A stretch of DNA of 64,000 bases from Astrocystis sublimbata (GCA_022453515.1 JAJNNY010000007.1:62001-126000), one strand, 5' to 3'. Positions 1-13,118 are shown, numbered from the stretch's first letter. Numbers and translations: made by a program. Notes: generated by a model from the sequence alone, not told the origin.

Positions 1-1
1 G

Positions 2-1136
2 ATAGCAGATATGGTCAAGCAAGAGAAGAGAGGCACGGCTCTGGCAATCTTCAGCGTGGGGCCTGTCTTAGGGCCAATCATCGGACCGATCGGAGGAGGC
101 TTTCTGTCCAATGCGAAGGGCTGGCGGTGGAATTTCTGGCTTCTGACGATCGTCAGTGGCTTCGTCACAATCCTCATGCTCTTCGTGATGAAGGAAAGTT
201 ATGCGCCTGTCATTCTACAGCGGAAAACCGAAAAATTACGCAAGGAGACTGGTAATAACCTTCTCCGCTCGAAACTCGACATCGGCTTAACGCCGACAGA
301 CTTCTTCAAGCGCAGCGCTATCCGCCCAGTCAAGATATTCGTCGCTTCGCCGATTGTTGCTATCACAGCTCTTTATGTCTCGCTTACCTATGGCTATCTA
401 TACCTGCAATTCACGACCATGACCCAGGTCTTTCAAGGAGGTAAGGAACCTTTCCTTTACTTTGACGACTCGGTTCCCTTAGGAGTCAACTCAGACTAAG
501 CTAAGAGTCCGACATGCTCATGGACCATCTTACAGTGAGCAATGGCTGACTTTGAATGCTGCAGTATACAATTTCTCCACGGCGTACGTCGGCCTTTTAT
601 TCTTGGGCCTGGGAATCGGAAGTCTCCTCGGTGTCTTGCTCTATAGCGCCACATCCGACAAATACATTGCTAGGAAATCCGCAGAAGAAGACAGGCTCGC
701 CGAGGAAACAGGGAAGCCCAAGAAAGGCATGAAGCCCGAGTATCGCCTTCCCCTTCTCCCGATAGGCGCTGTGTGCATCCCAGTTGGTCTATTCATCTAC
801 GGGTGGACCGCCGAGAAGAAGGTCCATTGGATTGTACCCATCATCGGCACGGCCTTCAACGGCATCGGCAACATCCTCGTCTTCTTCTCCGTTCAGACAT
901 ACCTCGTCGACGCCTTCACCATCTACGCCGCCTCGGCCCTGGCGTCCAACACAATCATCCGTTCCATTGCCGGTGGTGTCTTGCCGTTGGCCGGCCTCAA
1001 ACTATACAACAAGCTGGGCTATGGCTGGGGCAATAGTCTGCTGGCATTTATTGCTATCCTCTTCCTGCCCGTGTCATTCGGTATTCTCAAATATGGCGAG
1101 CATCTGCGAACAAGATACCCGATCAAGAATTTGTAA
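2..1136 (+). CDS. MFS transporter, DHA1-type (5' partial)
   Basis: This is the C-terminal two thirds of a major facilitator superfamily drug/metabolite:H+ antiporter in the fungal DHA1 group. The first exons lie before base 1. Exons are 2..440 and 565..1136, with an intron at 441..564 (GTAAGG donor, GCTGCAG acceptor, phase 1). This join reads FQGVYNFSTAYVGLLFLGLG, the conserved run into a membrane helix; the nearer AG at 534-535 leads to a stop. The visible start contains the family motif SVGPVLGPIIGPIGGGF (helix 5, antiporter motif C region). A charged cytoplasmic loop follows (residues with KESYAPVILQRK), and then the second six-helix half. The stop is TAA at 1134-1136. A related gene lies tail-to-tail at 1727. 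The substrate cannot be deduced. The family is certain; the missing 5' end is outside the window. Confidence 0.9.
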
Positions 1137-1726
1137 CATTAGCGATATAGAAGTGGGCAAAGCTCACATGAAACGCGCGAGTATCTTGGAGATGATGCTA
1201 CTCGAGTATAGGATGATTGCATCCAGTAGCTCTAGACTCCTACAATGTTATAGATGGGCGATGGCAAATGAAGTTATATATTTTTATTGATTTATCTGCT
1301 ATTTTGAAGTAATGATATGTCATTGTTGTGTATATATGACACACAGTGTGTTGTGATGATGTTAAGAAAAGAGTAGCTTCAATTCCTTGAGTGTGCAGCT
1401 AATAGGTAACGCCTCATAAGCATACGTACGATTTAAAAAATGTTGATGGATGTCGTAGGAGCTTCCATCGCATTCACTCATTAAACGTTAAAAATAGGGT
1501 ATTGCACCGCAGTGGTTAACGCACCAACCACGAGGTGTTGAGCTGTTCGCGAGCTTCGGGTCCTTGGCTTCCCCTCCCGGAGAATCATTGCACGATGAGC
1601 AGCCCTCCAAGTAACACAAAATTAGGTAGTCTAGTCTAATAAGCTAAATAGACATGTGCGCTTATCGACTATGCAAGTTTCTCTATTGCCTATGATAGAG
1701 TTAGTATGGCATTGCTTGCGTGGAAT
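1137..1726. other. Intergenic, convergent 3' flanks
   Basis: This 590-bp AT-rich stretch lies between two converging MFS genes and presumably holds both 3' UTRs and polyadenylation signals. A weak tRNA-like segment around 1505-1575 has A-box- and B-box-like words but does not fold as a tRNA. I see no coding region. Confidence 0.6.
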
Positions 1727-3899
1727 TCACAACGGGACTGGAATATTACGTACGACGGCATATTTGCTTCGTTGTCGTATCTTGTCGCCAAACATGACTA
1801 AAATCCAGGGGACCACCGTGAGGACCGTGGCTATCGTACCCAAGACGGCGCCAGCGGTGTTCTCCCCTAGGTTTGTGAATAACACGGAAACGACGAGCGG
1901 AAACACGCCGCCCAAAATATTTCGGCAGAACGACTGTGCCGCAAGAGCCGACGAGGCATACAGCTGGTAGATGTCGGCGAGATAATTGAAGGTAGCTAGG
2001 TAGACATAGTAGATGCCCATTGTGGCGATCCCAATGGCAATGGTGGGCACAATCCAATGGATAGACGGTGAGGCCGAAAATCCAAACAAGTAAAGACCAG
2101 CTGGGAGAAATACGGCGGCGAAGCACTAGAATCTTCAATGTCAGTTATCTCCATAGGCATGTTACTATTGAAGGCCGCCATAGCTTTCGAAAAGTTCTTC
2201 ATAAGTGTCGCATACACTGGTTTCATCCACATGGAAAGCTCGTGCCCCCAAAACTGGTACAACGAGAGAAGAACAAACAGCTCCGAGGATTACTAACAGT
2301 AAAGTAGAGCCTAGACTCAAGAGATTCGGCCGGAAATGCCCGCCGAAGATATGCCCAGAGGCCATGCGAGCTCTGACGTCGATTGTTGACGGAGCCGCTT
2401 GGTTTACTCTGCCAGTTGGGATGTTTCAGCAGGTCGTCCTGAAGGATACCGAAGATGGTTGCAACGATGCCCCCAACCATGATTGAGGCGAAGACGTAGC
2501 CAGACTGTTGGACGCTGAAATCATATTGTCGACGAAAGACGAGTGGGATTGACCCGAATGTGAGGTATAGAATAGCCCATGCAAAGGCTACCCATAGAGA
2601 GAAGAAGAAGACAATAGGTTCGGTGAAGAGGAAAACGAATGGTCTCGTGAGTGAGGTGGAAATCATAGTGACAAGGGAGCCTCTTTCTTCGTCTGCCTTC
2701 GTCGTCCACCGAATGCGTTTTAGTTCCAAACCCGGCGCAGGAGATTGCATTTCGATGTCTTTGGCAGGTAGTTGCGACAGACGCGAGCGCGCAGGCTCAA
2801 CCCAGACGCCAACGAATCCATTGACTTCAAGTTCTTCGTACCACCTGTTCAATGCTTTGGCTTTTCTCGAGAGGACAACAGGGCCGCGGCTTTCCTTAAA
2901 CAGGACTATAACAGCGACCATCAAGAGAAAGTCCACAATGACTTGATGCCAAAACACCCATTTCCACGTCTTGCTGCCGGGTTCGCTAGCTTCCACTATA
3001 ACAGAAGAGATAAGGGGCCCAAGACCCGTCCCAAGAAGCACAGCACCACTAAACAGAGCCATTGGGGTATTCCTGCCATCTTTGTCGTAGAGTTCGGATA
3101 TGACACCGCCTACCATGGTGGAAAAGACACTGCCGCCGACACCCTTGAAGAACCGAGCGAACAACATGCCCGGGACGTTGGTGACAAGACCGCAGACGGC
3201 CTGGAAGATAGTGAAAACGAGGCCAGCAACGGCAAACACTGGATACCTTCCGTTGATCTCAGAGAAGGGGGCTAAAACCATGGGCGCTAAGGCAAAGCCG
3301 AAACAGAAGGTCGTGATCCCCAATAGCGCAACCTCCCGTGTCGTGTTCATCTCTGCCGCCATCAGGTCTACAGCGGGTGAGTATGCGCCTGCCGTGTATG
3401 CCGTGAATAGCGTCGCCGTACATGATACTGCTACCATGACATTCTTTCTAGCCTTGGGCCAGCGCAACGGGTTGACATAGCGAGTGAGATCGGGCGACTC
3501 CGGGACGACCACCGGTGACCCTCCGGCGGTTCTCGCCGTGGTGGGAATATTTGGTGGAGGCAGGACAGTGTCGAAGCTGAGATACAAATACTCGATCTTA
3601 CTATCGCGATGTAGCGACGGGGAAAGTCGAATATCTGTCCATGTTGAAGCTGGCCATTGTCGGGCGATTCTTGCCGTGTTGTGATTGGAATATTTTCTAG
3701 TCTCTGTCTTGGGGATGCCGTCGCCAAGCTGATCTTGACTCAGACTGAGATCTCGTTCCTCGACCTTGTCCATCTCTCCGCGAAACTTAGTCAGAAGTGA
3801 CGGCCCGTGGCCGCCAAGCCGAACCGGGTCCATCTCATTCCCGAATAAGAACGACAGGGGCAACAAAGCCGGCGATACCGTTATGTGAGAAATATACAA
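1727..3899 (-). CDS. MFS transporter, DHA1-type
   Basis: A complete fungal DHA1-type major facilitator. The exons on the minus strand are 3899..2298 and 2125..1727. The intron at 2297..2126 (donor GTTAGT, acceptor TTCTAG, phase 0) joins ESRLYFT to CFAAVFLPAGLYLFGF, the expected continuous helix region. The protein is about 666 residues from the first ATG. An alternative ATG at 3833 (MDPVRLGG) would remove 22 residues and is also plausible. A hydrophilic N-terminus of about 135 residues precedes PLRWPKARKN and helix 1. Family marks include GFALAPMVLAPFSE, the helix 4-5 region with VLLGTGLGPLISSVIVE, and a long central cytoplasmic loop after LFKESRGPVVLSRKAK. It is a distant paralogue of the gene at 2..1136, as the SIHWIVP segments in both second halves show. 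The transported compound is unknown. Confidence 0.88.
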
Positions 3900-6494
3900 T
3901 TCATAGCCATCTGTCGTGATATCGAAATATGAGTATATCTAAAAAGATGGTGGGGTGAGGCAAGAATCCGTTTATCGGACAAATGAATGTCAGGGAGTGC
4001 CGACGGCGCTGCAGCGAGTTCGCGTGGGCAGTGGGATGGATTCGTATTAAGAGGATGGGGCAGTAGGCAGTTGAAAGACTTGAAAGACCGACCCGCTTGG
4101 TCACGTATTGCCCCTTCGATCGGTAAAAGGGTCGGGAGACAAAGCCCTCTTTTTCCTTTTGTCATAGCCACTCGTAGGGTAAGGAGGGCGTCACCACCGA
4201 TTGGCCCTTGAGTAGCCCGAGCAGAATTAAGGTTAGCCTTACACTACCTACGCCGATCTGCATTCTCATTGTCGCTCTCGTGGCTAGCCACTTGGATGTC
4301 AAGTTCGTCTGGCATAGCGGCGTACAACTGGATGGATGTTACGGTCTGACACACGGGCTCTGAACGTCGGACCTTGGCACTTTGGGTGCTTGGGTACCTT
4401 GACTTGTCTGTTGTGCCGCGTTTCCGTACGCTGTGAATTTGTCCTATCATGCAAGTCATCATAAGAACAGCAGGTTAAGAATACTATCATTATTAGCCAT
4501 AATTGCATCTACCGCCGGAATGAGAGAGCAATCATTGTGACGCACAGTTGGAGGTACGCCAGGCATACTGTGCTTGGGACAAGGTTCTGCCTGTCAAAAG
4601 TCGATCAATACAGATTCGGTGAGGCATACCCGGTCGATTCCCGCCTCTTAGACTGACTGGCTCGACTGGCTCGACTGAATGAGATGACAATGTTCTTTGG
4701 GACGAGCGCTAGGACAGCCGAGACAGCCACGTGGGTTGGTCATTACCTACATACAAAGGAAACCTCCCCTTTACGAAGATCTGACGAAGGCTTAGCCGGA
4801 CCAGCTACTCCTCCGCCATCAATGTTGATAACCGTTTTTGTTCCCGTTATTTGCCCCCTTCCGAGCCCCACGACCCCGCGCTCAACATATGACGCTCGCT
4901 TTAGGAACGAGGGGAGAAACTCAAGATAAAAGGCTTACTTGTAGGTCAGACGGTGTTTATTCCCGGCACATGCCCGGCTGGATTCCCGGCTTGATGGCCA
5001 CTGCTAGTGTCTCGGCAGCATACAGGTCGACCCAGCTGAGATCACTCCAGGTACCCAATGACATGCACTATTCCCGACTGGGGTGGGACCAGCATGGCGG
5101 TAAGGTCGGTTCCCATCATGGTCCGCATGGGACTCGTCCGTGTCAGTCTGTACGAGTAGAACAATGTGCGATCTGGAGAGGATGGGGGGCCGAGGGGGAA
5201 GCATGTGTATGCTGTTCCGGGTCATGATACCCACCCAGGCATCGAGGCCGATAAGCACCACCGAGTCCTACTTCTCAACACAGTTATCATCATGGATCAG
5301 GTTGGTGTGTAGCAATCAGGCGCCCATAGGGTGAAGTGTCTGCGCTTTTCTTTGTGAGCGTAGAGCGATTAACGATACCACCGAATCTACAAAGTCGGAG
5401 CGATCCATGGTTGACGGCATCGTAGCATGCGGGAAGGAATGCATTTACATCTTCATCTTCATCTATCCAAGTCACCACTTCGCCCGGATAGACAATCTCC
5501 AATAGCTGCATCTTGGAACCAACTCATGCAACCATTGCGCCGGTATTACCTGTCCGCCAATGACCTTGAAAGTTGTAAGCCAGGTCAGGTCGCGAGCTCG
5601 GGATGAATCTGACTTGATAAGAAAGACCTGTCCAACCCCAGGCATTACAAGTATTGATTACTTTAGATCGAATGAACTCGCCAATTCTGCTACTGCTATT
5701 TGTTGTTGGTATTGCCAACGGCTGCACAATGCGCCCCATCAGCTCCGATGGGTTCGTGGGCAGTGGACAGACCAGCGAACACATGCAGCCACCCTTTCGT
5801 ACGACCTGCCAGACCATATGGGTAGGGATGCATGGAAGGAAACATAATACATCGGATGCTGTGATATGCTGAACCTTGAACTTACCCAATGGCCTGGCCA
5901 GGCTTCGTTTCTCCCATGTCTGCGAGGCGCGCATGAGTTCATTGGACTAGGAAAAGCGTCTCATGGACCGGTATCATCTGGTGAGGAGGATAGAGCAGGA
6001 AACCAGGGAATGATAAGGATAAGTCCACGAACAACACACTTGAGGTTACGTGAAACCCCGGTGCGAATGACCATCCTACTTATATTCAGACTTGATAGGT
6101 ACGTTGGGTTCCGCAGAGAAAGATGTCCTGGACTGGTGGCCGCTGTAGCTTACCTATGTAGGCACTACCTGCCCAGGTCCTATGCCCTCATACATTATCT
6201 ACTTAGGCGGGCTAGGTACTCGGGATTAGATAAGCCCTACAGCACTACCTAGTGGAACCCATTAAGGTGCGGGACTAGAGCTACCCCTCCAAGACCCCTG
6301 AAAGAAGCCTGTAGGTACCTACCTATGACGCCGCGGCCTAAAAAACTACGTACGCGGGGCAATTCTTCAGATGAACATCCAAGTGTCCAAGTCGCAACCA
6401 CAATCGAAACCACAATTGCAACCGCAGTCGCAACCATTGCTCCGCCGATTTCCTCGACCCATTTACACCAGTGTGATAAGAAAGCCCCGGAACC
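3900..6494. other. Intergenic, no gene recognised
   Basis: These 2.6 kb hold the upstream regions of the MFS gene (left) and the PBDC1 gene (right). All open frames here are short and show no family signature, codon bias or splice structure that I can support. A run of TAGGTACCTACCTA-type palindromic sequence occurs near 6310-6325, part of a motif that recurs across the window. CT/CA-rich sequence at 6375-6440 is probably the PBDC1 leader. Confidence 0.6.
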
Positions 6495-7299
6495 ATGAGT
6501 GGCGACGACTTATTCAAGATGTCGGCGCCCGTGCCGGGCAACTTCGACGCCGAGAACGCAGACAACCTCGAAGATGTGAGCCACCCACCATTCTCCTGCC
6601 CTACAACTGCTGCTAGCTGGCATCGCATCTGTATGCAGGTAGTGTGGGATATCGCGAGCTCCGGCTAACCTAGACCGACGCGCCTACAGATCGAGAAGCA
6701 GTTCGCTGTCAAGGGTTCGTTTGCCCTACCGTGACGACCCCCATAATCGTTCTCGGCGCATATGCTCTCATACTAAAACAACAACGTCGCAGCCGTACAA
6801 CATCTTGAGACGTACTGGGCTATTCTCAAGAAGGTGAAGGGCTCTGCCCTGCGCCTCACCAAGATGGACGACGCCATAATCGAGCACCTCAACACCGACT
6901 TCCCCGATTTCGACCCTTCCGCCCCCATCGACGAGAACGAGATGAAGAACAAGGCCGGCAAGGAGAGATGGCGGAAGTTCATGACTGCCTACGAGAAGAA
7001 AATTGACGACTACAACTTCGGCACCATGCTGCGCACTAGTCCCAAGGTCGAGTACGACCAGGACACCACCATTTTTGGTATGTTTTTTTGTTCGCATGCC
7101 CGATGAGCCGTTAGAAGTCGCGACCGCCCCCCTAATGTGATATTTCATGTTATGTTATTGGTTACCGTGGCTGACAACCGTGCGCTGTGTCGCCCCGCCA
7201 GTCCCTAGAATGCAGTTTTATGCCGTCGAGATCGCTCGGAATCGCGCCGGGCTCAACGATTGGATATATGAAAAAGAACAGTCGGGGAAGAAGAAATAG
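6495..7299 (+). CDS. pbdc1: PBDC1 / YPL225W family protein, eEF1A chaperone family
   Basis: A small conserved eukaryotic cytosolic protein of the PBDC1 family. The yeast member YPL225W (Chp1) acts at the ribosome as a chaperone for newly made eEF1A; the old 'polysaccharide biosynthesis' domain name is misleading. There are four exons: 6495..6575, 6690..6714, 6793..7077 and 7202..7299, with phases 0, 1 and 1, giving 162 residues. The second exon is only 25 bp. Diagnostic segments are EKQFAVKAVQHLETYWAIL, SALRLTKMDDAIIEHLNTDF, ERWRKFMTAYEKKIDDYNFG, and the C-terminal FYAVEIARNRAGLNDWIY followed by a basic tail ending KKK. The ATG is the first in frame after a CA-rich leader and has a good context (AACCATGA). 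Splice joins restore family-conserved sequence at every boundary, so the model is firm. Confidence 0.92.
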
Positions 7300-8168
7300 A
7301 AGGAACACAGCTTGGGACAGGAGTTGCCATGATTCGAGGCATTTGAGAATAGCACGATCTAGACTAATATGACGCGCAAGTTTCAGTTGCTTACCAAGTA
7401 CTTGGGGTCCGAGACCTTCGATTAAATTGGCAGCCGAACCAACGATGGTCGTCTGGGCCCCCTTCTTCACGCCAGCTTAGACTTTGTTCATCCATTATTA
7501 GAACGGGTAGGACTCTGCAATCGTTGGAAAGCCACTTTAGTTGTCGACATATTACTGGTACGTCCTGGCCTTCCAATTGATCTATTCCACTTAACTTCAA
7601 CTTAACCGAAACGGTTAAGTCTAGAACATCAACGTCCTAACGGTCATACTATGGCAGCTAGATTCAAAACACACGTCATGTAACTGAAGCTTTTCCTCTC
7701 TGCCAATTCCAGTGCATTAGATATACAATCTGATGCTCCAGCTCGCATATTCATAGAAAGTTCTTGGAAGCTGAATGGACCACATAGTATGGCTAGTGGA
7801 ACGTGACATCCTGCAATAAACGAAGACGGTCCCGGATACCATCTACTCGTATCTGCAATATGCTTCATACTGTTGGGTTTTGGTCTAAGTTCTGATAACA
7901 CATGGAATAAACGCACGTAACACATTGAATAACGCACGAGTGGCTAATTTGAATTGACAACTAAACCCAATTTGCAAACCTATGGTGGGAGCACAGTAAA
8001 CAGTACCACCTTCGCATACTACACCACATGGTCAGCCATTGCAGCGACATATGTTAATCCATGTGCAGCTCTAGTCATACCAGGCTGACTCTATACAGAT
8101 AACAGCAGTCGAGTTCATGGCTAGCTATATCCCTCAAGCACATTTCAAGGCCTCGTAGTTGACCAACA
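7300..8168. other. Intergenic between PBDC1 and ABC transporter
   Basis: This is AT-rich sequence with no supported gene. It should contain the PBDC1 3' UTR and the promoter of the ABC transporter. A word pair AACTTAACCGAAACGGTTAAG near 7600 forms an inverted repeat, which could be a regulator site. Otherwise I see nothing. Confidence 0.55.
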
Positions 8169-11100
8169 ATGGAGGCCCTACCATCGCCCTCCCAGCAACC
8201 AAAGTCCTCTATCCGAGATTTGTTCGCATTCATGACATGGCGGCACATCTGGCTTCTCGCGGCTGGGGTGCTAGCATGTCTCTCAACAGGCGCTCTCCAG
8301 GCCTCCTTGTCAATTATGCTGGGTAAGGTTTTTGCCGCCATATCCGAGTTCGGTGCAGGCCGCCTCGAAGGAGAGGAAACAATGGCGCAAGTCTCATCCT
8401 GGTGTGCACTACTAGCAGTGATGGGCGGCGCAAGCTTCCTCGTCAACTTTGCTCTTATGTTCTTGTGGGTTGTTCTTGGTGAAACGCAAGTCAGGAGCAT
8501 TCGCAGCCGCATCTTTCGAGATTTACTGCAAAAGGATATGGGGTGGTTCGATACACGTCCAGATGGTCTGGCAAGTCTACTAATTAGAATCCAAACGTAC
8601 GACTGCATCCCCCAATCTTCGATTCAGACCGTGCTGACAAGACAGTCAGGCAGACACGCGAAGTGCAGGCCGCAACGTCTGTGGCCCTTGGTACTCTGAC
8701 CTCCGACATGGCAACCTCGATTGCGAATCTCATAGTCGCCTTTTACACGGCGTGGAAGTTGACTTTGGTGCTACTTGCTTCAGTCCCCGTGTCGGTTGTC
8801 ATTCTCCACATCCTCAGCCGTCCAGTTCAGTCAGCCATCCACGCACAGAAGCAAGAGCTCTCTCGTGCGTCCAAGTATGCTTTTTCGGCCATATCCGCCA
8901 TCGAGCTTGTCAAAGTCTTCAATGGGATCGATCACGAAACATGGCAATACCTGGCTGCGATTCAACGATCCATGCAGAACTACCTCGTCCAGGTCCGTGC
9001 TAATGCGGTTCAGCTTGGATATGTCAAGTTTTGGATCGATAGCCTCTTTGTTGTTGGGTTCTACTATGGTTCTGTTCTTGTGAGCCAAGGACTGAGCCCT
9101 GGCAGCGTCCTGACTACCTTTTACGCCTCTCTCGCAGCGCTACAGGCTATTGAATCATTCATTCCCTTCTACCTCATATTGGTCAAGGGAACAAGTGCCG
9201 CTCAAGCACTCCGCTCCGTGGCTTGTAATACGGATGGCGAGCGGCGGGCGGCAGTACCCGTTCCCGGTGGTTACATTCCTAGAGAATGTACTGGCGATGT
9301 GGAACTGCGAAACGTAAAGCGGCCTAGTGTTCACGTTGCCACCTTAGATCTATTGTTCCGGCTAACATCTCTCACAGATAACTTTCGCGTACCCGTCGAA
9401 TCTTTCAAGATTGGTTCTTCAGAAAGAATCATTTCATTTTCGAGCTGGCGAAGTATGCTTTGTTGTTGGAAGAAGCGGCTCAGGCAAGAGTACACTAGGC
9501 GACCTACTATTGAAATTCTACGAGCCACTCAGTGGCGATATTCTCATTGACGGCAAACCCATCAAGACTCTGGATAACAACTGGCTTCGGTGCAATGTCA
9601 CCTTAATCCAACAGACGAGCATACTCTTCAATGATACCTTGTTTACCAACGTTGCGCTTGGCCACACCGATCCTACACATGTTTCCAGTGAGGAGGTCAA
9701 AGCTGCCTGCGAAACAGCACTTCTGCAATCCACAATATCAAGTCTCCCGCATGGCATGGCCACTAACGTTGGTGCTGGCGGCTACAATCTCAGCGGTGGT
9801 CAAAAACAGCGACTCGCTCTCGCGAGAGCCAAGCTGAGGGACCCTCCCATCCTCATTCTCGATGAAGTCACTAGCGGACTAGACACAGTCAGCCGAAGCT
9901 CAATCATGGAAACAATTAGGAAATGGCGCCAAGGAAAGACCACCATCATTATCACGCATGATGTTTCTCAGATCAAAGATAACGAATTCGTTTATGTGAT
10001 GGATGACGGATATATTAAGCAAGAGGGCTTGTATTCCGATATCCTAAAGTATCGTCATGGCCTACTTGCTCAACTTCTCACAACTGCAACGGCCTTATGT
10101 CCTAAAAAAGTTCGTAGCATGAACACACTCAACGCCAGGCAATCGGGGGATTCTATAGCCAACTTTTCCCGACCATTAAGCTACGCGTCCCAAAACGACC
10201 CCTTAGTTATTGGTTCTCCCACTCCAGGTGAAGCACTTCGTGGTGTACCATTATCGTCCCGTGACGTTTTCAAGATGGCCAGGCGCACTTCCCAGGTGCA
10301 ATTACTTGGTGATCATCGACCCTACCACTTGAGTACCACCGAAACTTTGAGTCATCTGGCTACAGCGACAGTACCCCCAAGCAGAGGTTTCAGCAGGATG
10401 GTCGTTACGTTTAGTCGGCAGTTCATATCAACGCGCATACAGCGCCCCCAACAATCCGGACCATGGGTGTCCGACGAGCAGTACCAAAATTCATTATCTC
10501 CCATCAAGACCGGCAGCCTTATTCGACTCCAGGAGCTCGGCGAAACAGCACAAAAAAGTCGACCAGACTCTGGTACCTTTGAATTATCGTACCAAAACAC
10601 TCAGAGCTGTAACGCCACCCATCATGAGCCAAAACCCAACCGCAATGCCACGCCATGCGAACATCGCTCGCATGACGAAGGAACGGTAATTCTGCCTCTG
10701 CTATCCATATACAAGACAGTGTGGCCGTGTCTTGGCTTCAAGCATAAGTCTTTCATCGTAACAGGGCTTTCCTTGACCCTCGTTGTAGCAGGCTCTGTAC
10801 CGGCATTCTCCTTCGTCTTTGCTAATCTACTAGCTGCGCTCTACGATCAGGAAAATAGACTGGAGGCAGGGCAGAAGTGGGCTACCATACTTTTGGGGAT
10901 TGCAATAGCTAGCGCCGTGGCAGTATCGTTCAGCCAGTACTTCCTCGGATCGGCTGGACAGACATGGATCAACACTCTTCGCAGACAAGCATTCAATCGG
11001 GTGTTATGTCAACCAAGAGCTTGGTTTGAGACTTCCAATCATTCGGCTTTTCGCATAAACGAGTGTCTGGACCGTAACGCGGAGGAGGTGCGCAACTTGG

Positions 11101-12842
11101 TTGGTCGCTTCGCTCCTCTCCTTCTTGTGGTTGTTGTCATAGTACTCGCCTCTGTGATATGGGCACTGGTAATCTCATGGAAGCTCACGATCGTGAGCCT
11201 GGCAGGTGGTCCCTTACTAATTGCTGCTACGAAGGCGTATTCCACTGGAACAACCAAATGGGAGTCACGTTGTAATGAGGCGGCGGATGAGGCTAACGAT
11301 ATAACCACCGAGACATTTACCAATATAAGAGTCGTCCGAGCATTGACGCTTGAACAATTCTTCGAACAAAAGCACACAAAGTCGATCAAACATACGTTTG
11401 AGCTAGGAGTCAACAAATCTATCATCACAGCTCTATTGTTCGCGTGCTGGCAGTCTATGTTCTGGTTCTTGATGGCCTTCATTTTCTGGTATGCCACAGT
11501 GCTCCTGACTACCAACCAAGAAGTCACGGTAGAGAAAGTCCTACAGGTTGTGAATTTGCTAGTGTTAGGCTTGAGCACAGCTTCGAATACCCTCAACTCT
11601 ATTCCGGCTATCTCCTCTGCGCAGGCCACGGCTAGTCGACTTTTGTACTACGCACAGCTCCCTCTAGATTCCTCGCACGAGACCAGAGGCACGAAGACAT
11701 TGGCCCGCCCATTGCCTATACGATTTGAAACCCTTTATTTTGCGTATGCCTCGAAGCTCAACTATCCCGTCCTGCGCAATGTTACAGTGTCCTTCGACTC
11801 TGGTGTGTCGACCGCCATAGTCGGACCATCAGGCTGTGGCAAGAGCACTATGGCGGCTCTGATACTGGGTTTGCACGTTCCCAGCAGCCACGCTGGCCCT
11901 GGAGATAAGGAAGACTCTGTCTGTCCCCTGACATACTCCTCTGTGCCGTTCCATGAAGTTGACATAGCTAGACTAAGAAGGCAAATTGGCTACGTTCCGC
12001 AAGCATCTTTCTTGTTCCCGGCGTCTGTTACTGGAAATATAGCGTACGGGCTACCGGAAGATTCGCCTCTCCAGACTAGAGATAATATTGAGCAGGCAGC
12101 CCGTGATGCGGGTATCCACGACTTCATATACAGCTTGCCAGACGGCTACAACACGATGGTTGGCGATGGCGGACAAGCCTTGAGCGGAGGCCAAACCCAA
12201 CGCCTTTGTATCGCCAGAGCACTCGCGAGACGGCCGAGAATCCTTGTTTTAGACGAGCCTACAAGCGCCCTCGATGCCGAAAGTGCCGATGGTATCAGAC
12301 GAACGATACAACGTCTCCTCGAGCAGGATCCCGCGCGACAGAGTAGGCGGAATTATTCAGCTGACACGGGAATGCAAGAAAGCATAGAACCCCTCTGCGT
12401 CATCATGATCACGCACAGTCAGGATATGATGAGGATAGTCGATCGCATCGTCGTGCTAGATCTCGGCCGTGTCGTTGAGTCAGGAACGTATGCAGAGTTA
12501 TCTCATAAGCAGGGGAAATTTGCTGAACTGATCGGCTGCGATGGTTTGGAGGCTAGCAGAACTTCAGTGACCCCAAAAAAACAATCGGGAACTGCGCCTT
12601 TTAGGCAAGACAATCTGGCTGATATGCCGACGACGAATGAACTGCCTCAGAGGCGAGATAACACTGAAAGTGGTGTAGCAGAAGATAATTCGGTCAACAC
12701 AAGATGGATTGGTGCTCGCAATATCAATTGGAGTGATTGGGGTCCTGGGTCGGGTCCGTCAACGGGGATGTTGAGTCCGATGCGCAGTCCTTTTGGTCGG
12801 CCGGCGAGGAGGAGGGAACATAGGACTGGTGAAGATGTTTGA
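8169..12842 (+). CDS. ste6: Full-length ABCB transporter, Ste6-like a-pheromone exporter
   Basis: A plasma-membrane ABC exporter with the order TMD1-NBD1-TMD2-NBD2. Exons are 8169..8596, 8650..9313 and 9378..12842, encoding 1518 residues. The 53-bp intron restores LIRIQTQTREVQ and the 64-bp intron restores VELRNITFAYPS. NBD1 has Walker A GRSGSGKST (about residue 392), signature NLSGGQKQR (about 501), Walker B LILDE followed by SGLD (about 522), and H-loop ITHD. NBD2 has GPSGCGKST (about 1179), LSGGQTQR (about 1298), ILVLDEPTSALD (about 1319), and ITHS. Both sites therefore look catalytically intact. The run HDVSQIKDNEFVYVMDDG after NBD1 is typical of Ste6 proteins, which export the farnesylated mating a-factor; that role is inferred. 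An unusual hydrophilic linker of about 170 residues separates NBD1 from TMD2, and the C-terminus has an extra tail rich in Ser, Gly and Arg. A multidrug exporter is the alternative. Confidence 0.85.
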
Positions 12843-13118
12843 AGTTGCACTTGAAAGTGCTGTAGAAACTTCATTTGTACATTTTTGTACACACAGCTTA
12901 CTCATGTATTATATACTGTACCTATGTCATAAAGGTTCCTGGCTCGTGATGAATTACATGTAAATTTGCATGCTTCTAAGGAATAGCACACACAACACAT
13001 AGTTTCGGTTTCCCGCAACCGCAACGGTTTTACCAGTATGTTAAGCTTGGTCCTTAACTGTCTGCCATCCCAAACAGCATTCATTCGAGGTCCCCATAGC
13101 TTGTCTTTATGTGCTGCA

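Noticed and set aside
1505..1575. tRNA-like words (CAGTGGTTAACGC and GCTTCGGGTCC)
   Set aside because: The acceptor stem, D-stem and a proper anticodon arm do not form; at best it is a decayed tRNA or SINE remnant.
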